Shown: positions 46,761 through 50,802 of the stretch, piece after piece | How positions within the stretch are numbered: the stretch's first letter is position 1 | Layout of the letters: every line of letters begins with the position of its first letter | Assembly: GCA_002633005.1 (NCBI GenBank) | Contig: NMRA01000030.1 | Coordinates: 1,036,304-1,087,105 of the forward strand | Source: Phoronis australis | Lineage: Eukaryota; Phoronida; Phoronidae | Direction of reading: 5' to 3' | Length of the DNA: 50,802 nucleotides | Position numbers and translations under genes: made by a program | The notes under the pieces: generated by a model | Told to the model about the DNA's origin: nothing | Database searches by the model: none | Seen by the model: the letters and a program-made list of their open reading frames with translations, nothing else

Positions 46761-47134
46761 GTCAACATCCGGGTTCGAAATTAGCATTTTAATATACAGA
46801 TAAAATGAAAGTGTTACTCACAATTTTCTACCAACAAAGTGAAGCATCATACAATTAAATATTGTATAGGTATCTGAAACAAACAATACCTAAGAATTCA
46901 CTCTGGTGGACGTCTGAATTCAGATATTTTCACAATATGTCACCAATCTGAAATAATAAATGTTCGCCAAAATTAGGCCTCGTTTTATGGAGATAAAGAT
47001 TAACACTTAATCTACATCTGGCATGCCATTTGTGAACCCAATTCAGTCGTAATGGATCTTGTCACACGGAGACTCGGGTAGGCCTACTTTGCCATGGAGA
47101 CACAACTAGACATATATGTTAATGTTTAAGCTTA

Positions 47135-47160
47135 TCCACTTTGAGGCAGCTCAAAGTGGA
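47135..47160. repeat. Perfect short hairpin (11 bp stem, 4 b loop)
   Basis: TCCACTTTGAG-GCAG-CTCAAAGTGGA. The stem is perfect. No T-run or neighbouring gene supports a functional role. Confidence 0.8.
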
Positions 47161-47529
47161 GAGAATACGGTCAACATGGTATCGTTTTTAGAGCAGAATA
47201 GTTTGTGCCGCCGTAATGTGTAAATCACAATATTCCAAACGTGGCAAAATGTAGATCTGCAATCAAGATCCTAAAACTGTTTAACCTACAAAATAGTCTA
47301 ATTTTCTCAGAAACTTCAGAGAAAATGCAACCTACATGATTGCCCCAGACAACACGTCTCAGTACTCAGAATAGCACCGACGTATTTTATATTTCTCCGG
47401 GGAGGAGTTTTTGACACACGAATCATGGGGGCCATAAACTTGGGATTCTGATAGGAAAGACAGCAAGCAACCATAATTTTTACGTTGAAGCTTTAACCAC
47501 TGAGACTTGGGAAAAGTTGATACTAATAG

Positions 47530-47890
47530 CATTTTCTACTTTCAACTTTTCACTAAAAGCATATAACTACGTGGTGGCACCGGAATACATAGCCTTTTTA
47601 CGGTTGTCAATAATACTAGTCCAATCATTAATATAAACAGTTACTGAGTAAAAGGAGTAGATTAGAATAGACTGCTGAGGAATCTCGAAGTTGACAGTGA
47701 AGAAATCTGAATAGTAGCACCTAAAATGTGTACATACAGTTCTATTTGCGAGATATGATCTAAACCACTCCTTTTCCACATTCCTGATGCCATAACCAGT
47801 CAGCTTGTTCAGCCATGCTGGAACGTATCAAAGGCCTTTTTCAGGTCTAAATTGCGGCACCAACAAGGTGTCATCTGTCTACACCGGACG
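47530..47890 (-). pseudogene. LINE reverse transcriptase fragment
   Basis: The - strand encodes LDLKKAFDTF (47826-47850) and, after a frameshift, NVEKEWFRSYLANRTVC and FFTVNFEIPQQSIL, then VYINDW. These match the order of RT motifs in CR1/Jockey-like LINEs (DLKKAFDTV, WFxSYLxNR, GIPQGSxLGPLLF, YINDL), with losses such as PQGS to PQQS. It is an isolated scrap, perhaps of another family than the LINE at 31.6-34.7 kb. Confidence 0.75.
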
Positions 47891-49059
47891 CCAAGTATTT
47901 CCTAACGTCATTGAGAAATGTGGCTGTGAAATGCCCACGTCTAAAACCAGACTTGGAGAAATACCTGACTTTCTTGGCATGGTTCTCTTGTGGTCATCTC
48001 TAATATTTTTTGTCCCCGACTGGTTTTTTATTTCATACGATTCGTCAGCACTGTCGAACCACACGATTCGGTTAGACACTTATAAAGTCGATATCAATAT
48101 CTTTAAGCAATGTCCTGTAATGATCGAGGTCACGTAGGAGACTTTATAAGATGCTTCAATTTCATGCCTTTTAAAGAAAGTATATTTGAAACATGATCAC
48201 TGCCGCCCACATTGTTGCTTCTGACAAGAACAACTCATTAGCCGACACGTGTTTCGCCAACTTGCCAAGAGTGGTCAACACAAAACTGACAATTATATCT
48301 AGCCGTTGGGCGTTGTTTATGTCCTTCAAGTGCATTGTGCGACAGTTCTAACATCTTAAACTTCTGGCTACATCACAAATACCGTGGTAAAGAGTAAGAA
48401 ATACAATGAAAAAGATCACTTGTCACTCGAGTATGCTAGAACTGAGAGCATGGGTCCACTGCATAAAGTTTGATGCGAGAACGAAAAAAAGCAACCATCA
48501 TAGAAAAGTAAACCACTGAAAATGTGTCAAATAAATACACAGATTCTCGAGCCAGGCCGCCATCCGATAACGATGACGTCAAGTCTCACCACCTAAAACG
48601 GGAATTATCTCTTTTAAAGTTAAACGATAATTAAAAGCCAAACAAAACAACTCACAATACATTTGACAACCAACGATAATACCGCGGTAGGTGAGATACC
48701 CGAATTAGGGCGTTGGGACAATTTTGAGCTTCTTCAACGCGGGTTATAGTTATGAATATGTAACTTCCTGATCCATGCCTTTGAAAAATCTTCTTTTTAC
48801 CAAAGATCATGGTTTGAAGAATAACAATACTTCAGCGGATTTAACAATTTGAGTTGTAATTAGTGCAACAAAAGTGTACGGATGCAACCCCTTTGGAAGC
48901 TTCTCCAATTACTAAACGTTCTACACGTAATCTTAATGTATTCTACAAACACTTTCCAGTTAATCTGTTTACGTCAATGACACAAACGAGTCTCGCTTAC
49001 TATTGGATCTGAAAACCTGTTGACATGTGACAGTGTTGTGCTTTTTATGACACTTACAG

Positions 49060-49209
49060 GAATATGGAGTGTTTGGCAATCCTGGAGTACATGTACCGTA
49101 ATGTGTGGTCTGGGCATGCAAGAACGGGGCAGAACTTGTAGCACAATAGCGCAGCGCTGTGAAGGAAACCAGAAGGAGTCGAAGTCATGCTTTGGTCAAC
49201 AGTGTCCAG
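49060..49209 (+). CDS. TSP1-repeat exon (last in window)
   Basis: 150 bases, 50 codons, phase 1 at both ends; acceptor CACTTACAG, donor GTAACT. One TSP1 repeat: GIWSVWQSW, then CTVMCGLG, QERGRTC and six cysteines ending QQCP. The O-fucosylation site Cxx(S/T)CG is altered: Met replaces the Thr/Ser, so this repeat should not be fucosylated. It is the most diverged of the 29-49 kb series. The gene presumably continues beyond the window because no convincing terminal exon follows. Confidence 0.88.
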
Positions 49210-50802
49210 GTAACTTATGACAGCATAGTCGATATTTTCTTTAGTTTAATTTGCGATACCTCCAATAAATGACTGGAGTACTGGCTGTGAAAAACAGACT
49301 TTTCTTAGTTCGTTACCTGACAAGAATTAGTCTTACATGCAGTAAGACAAGTGTAAGTGAATGTGTTTCCATTTAAAATACCAGTTACGATACCAAGATG
49401 GACTTTAACTCTGTACAGACCTCACATCATCAAGTCCCTATAATCAGCATCAAATTTACCGGTGACCGTCACACTTTACTGTAGTTCATCTTACCAAGTT
49501 TGCCCCTTTTTGAATGAAACATTTATTAATTCAACAAACCAGTACATAGTTGTATAGCAATGTCAAATCGAGTCAAGTACATCAAATAAATTACGAGCAA
49601 TATCGAACCCTATAAGAGCTAGTTAGGCAAAAATTAAGACCACCATGCTTGGAATCTCTCAGGATCCAATTTATAATTGTAAATAATTTTTCCAGGTTGT
49701 GGTGATCACATACCTCACGTAAAAATGAATGAAAATTGGGCTTAGCCTTTTGCAATCTTTGCCCATATAAGTGAAATTTCGCTAAGCAAAGAATTTAATT
49801 TACAACTTCTAGTCTACAGGCTGGATCTCCAAACAACGCGGTAGACATATTTAACTGCAGAGGGAAATCACACTGATTTATCATGCATGTTTTTAAACAT
49901 CCCCAAAACTTCTGAACAATTGAACATCCCCAATACAAATGTAAAATTGTTTCTTCGTGTTGCACTCAGAAAGAACATAAAGACGATTCACTAACACCTA
50001 TTTTCTTTAAATAAGAGTTTGTACCAATAAGTCTGTGGTTGATACGGAATTGAAACCATCTGAGTCTGACATCGGAAATACAATGATAAATTACAGAATG
50101 AATTTTTTTCCAAGACGAATCCCGAGTTTAAATACTTTTGCATATCACGAATCTCGATATAATAACACACTGGTACAAACACGTTGTATAACCCATCCTA
50201 TGTGCCCCACTGAGGATTCTTTAAAGAAGCGGGTTTACACAGATTGCTCCGCTAGCTTGTTTTGGTGTCGCTTGTCATCTTTTTTCAATGGTGATCGCAG
50301 ATCGCGTGACACGTGAGCATACAGTACACTACAATTGGTAGAAACATGATTACATCACTTTGGGTTCAGCTCCGTGCGCAATATTTTCACATACCAACAC
50401 TATGATATGAGTTCTGAAAACTAAACAAAAAGTGAAATAAAAATATCGTTGACCATGTTCTTAATATACCGTCAAATTTTGCACCTTGTCAGAATAAATA
50501 TTGATTAAGTAATTAGTAAGAATAGAATCCATTTTAAGTTGCCCAAAATTTTTGCATATGTACTTTTAAATCATGGGGTCAGACTTGTTGACATGTATTT
50601 TAACGTCAAAATCTATTTTTAGATGGTGTTTACAACTTTGGGTTCTGGGGTCAAAGTACTCTAGAGAGTCTAGAATATTCTGAGAACAAATTGTAACAGC
50701 CAATAGTACGAGTGGATATGATCATGTGGTTTTTATTAGCCAATCACTAAATAAGTAAAATGTTATATTATGGGCTGAAATCAGCAAGATAATCAGATGC
50801 GC
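49210..50802. other. Intron or flank; no convincing exon
   Basis: A possible acceptor TTTTTCCAG at about 49695 leads in phase 1 to only 16 codons before a TAG, without a hydrophobic tail, so I do not call it an exon. No repeat family was recognised. Confidence 0.4.

Noticed and set aside
49695-49745. Possible last exon after TTTTTCCAG
   Set aside because: The phase fits, but it yields only 16 codons with no anchor or domain, and the acceptor context is common by chance in AT-rich introns.
1-50802. CRISPR array, bacterial operon or phage
   Set aside because: There are no regularly spaced direct repeats with unique spacers, no long adjacent reading frames and no ribosome-binding sites. Everything recognised is of animal type.

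Overview
The window is eukaryotic nuclear DNA, AT-rich and dominated by introns and transposable-element remains. The real coding exons are short and have splice-site boundaries. The transposons are of animal type: LINE reverse transcriptases, a Penelope-like element with a GIY-YIG domain, hAT-like and other inverted-repeat elements. There is no operon structure, Shine-Dalgarno signal or CRISPR array. A marine invertebrate animal, perhaps a deuterostome, is the best guess. The species cannot be fixed from the sequence. One assembly gap of 855 N (22222-23076) and two single Ns (31601, 46612) show this is a draft scaffold.

Host gene content: six exons on the + strand each encode one complete thrombospondin type 1 (TSP1) repeat, at 2358-2510, 29807-30001, 37052-37243, 42601-42798, 43993-44154 and 49060-49209. 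Every one is a multiple of three long and has phase 1 introns on both sides, the classic exon-shuffling layout. A seventh exon (3970-4082) also enters in phase 1 and ends an open frame with a short hydrophobic tail that looks like a GPI-anchor signal. Either one TSP1 gene ends at 4082 and a second runs from before 29.8 kb past the right edge, or there is one long gene with an early, membrane-anchored ending. No signal-peptide exon was found, so the 5' ends lie outside the window, in the gap, or unrecognised.

Layout: 1-4.1 kb holds a 411 bp foldback element, a tRNA-like sequence, the first TSP1 exon, an intronic minisatellite of about 150 bp units and the terminal exon. 4.7-7.6 kb and 14.7-17.6 kb are two inverted copies of one ~2.9 kb DNA transposon whose decayed protein carries a CXC (tesmin/TSO1-like) cysteine motif. 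The second copy appears to sit inside a larger element with long inverted ends at 13.05 and 18.67 kb, which also holds a 203-codon frame with one stop. 8.1-8.8 kb is a LINE RNase H remnant. 20.5-26 kb holds diverged repeats, the gap and a ~1.5 kb inverted-repeat element. 27.4-29.7 kb is a pair of inverted Penelope-like 3' fragments, one split by a 769 bp solo LTR with 5 bp target-site duplications. 31.6-34.7 kb is a long decayed LINE on the - strand, and 47.5-47.9 kb is another LINE RT scrap.

The TSP1 exons would together make an extracellular or cell-surface adhesive protein with C-mannosylation (WxxW) and O-fucosylation (CxxS/TCG) motifs. The rest of the window is mobile DNA that has expanded the introns around them.
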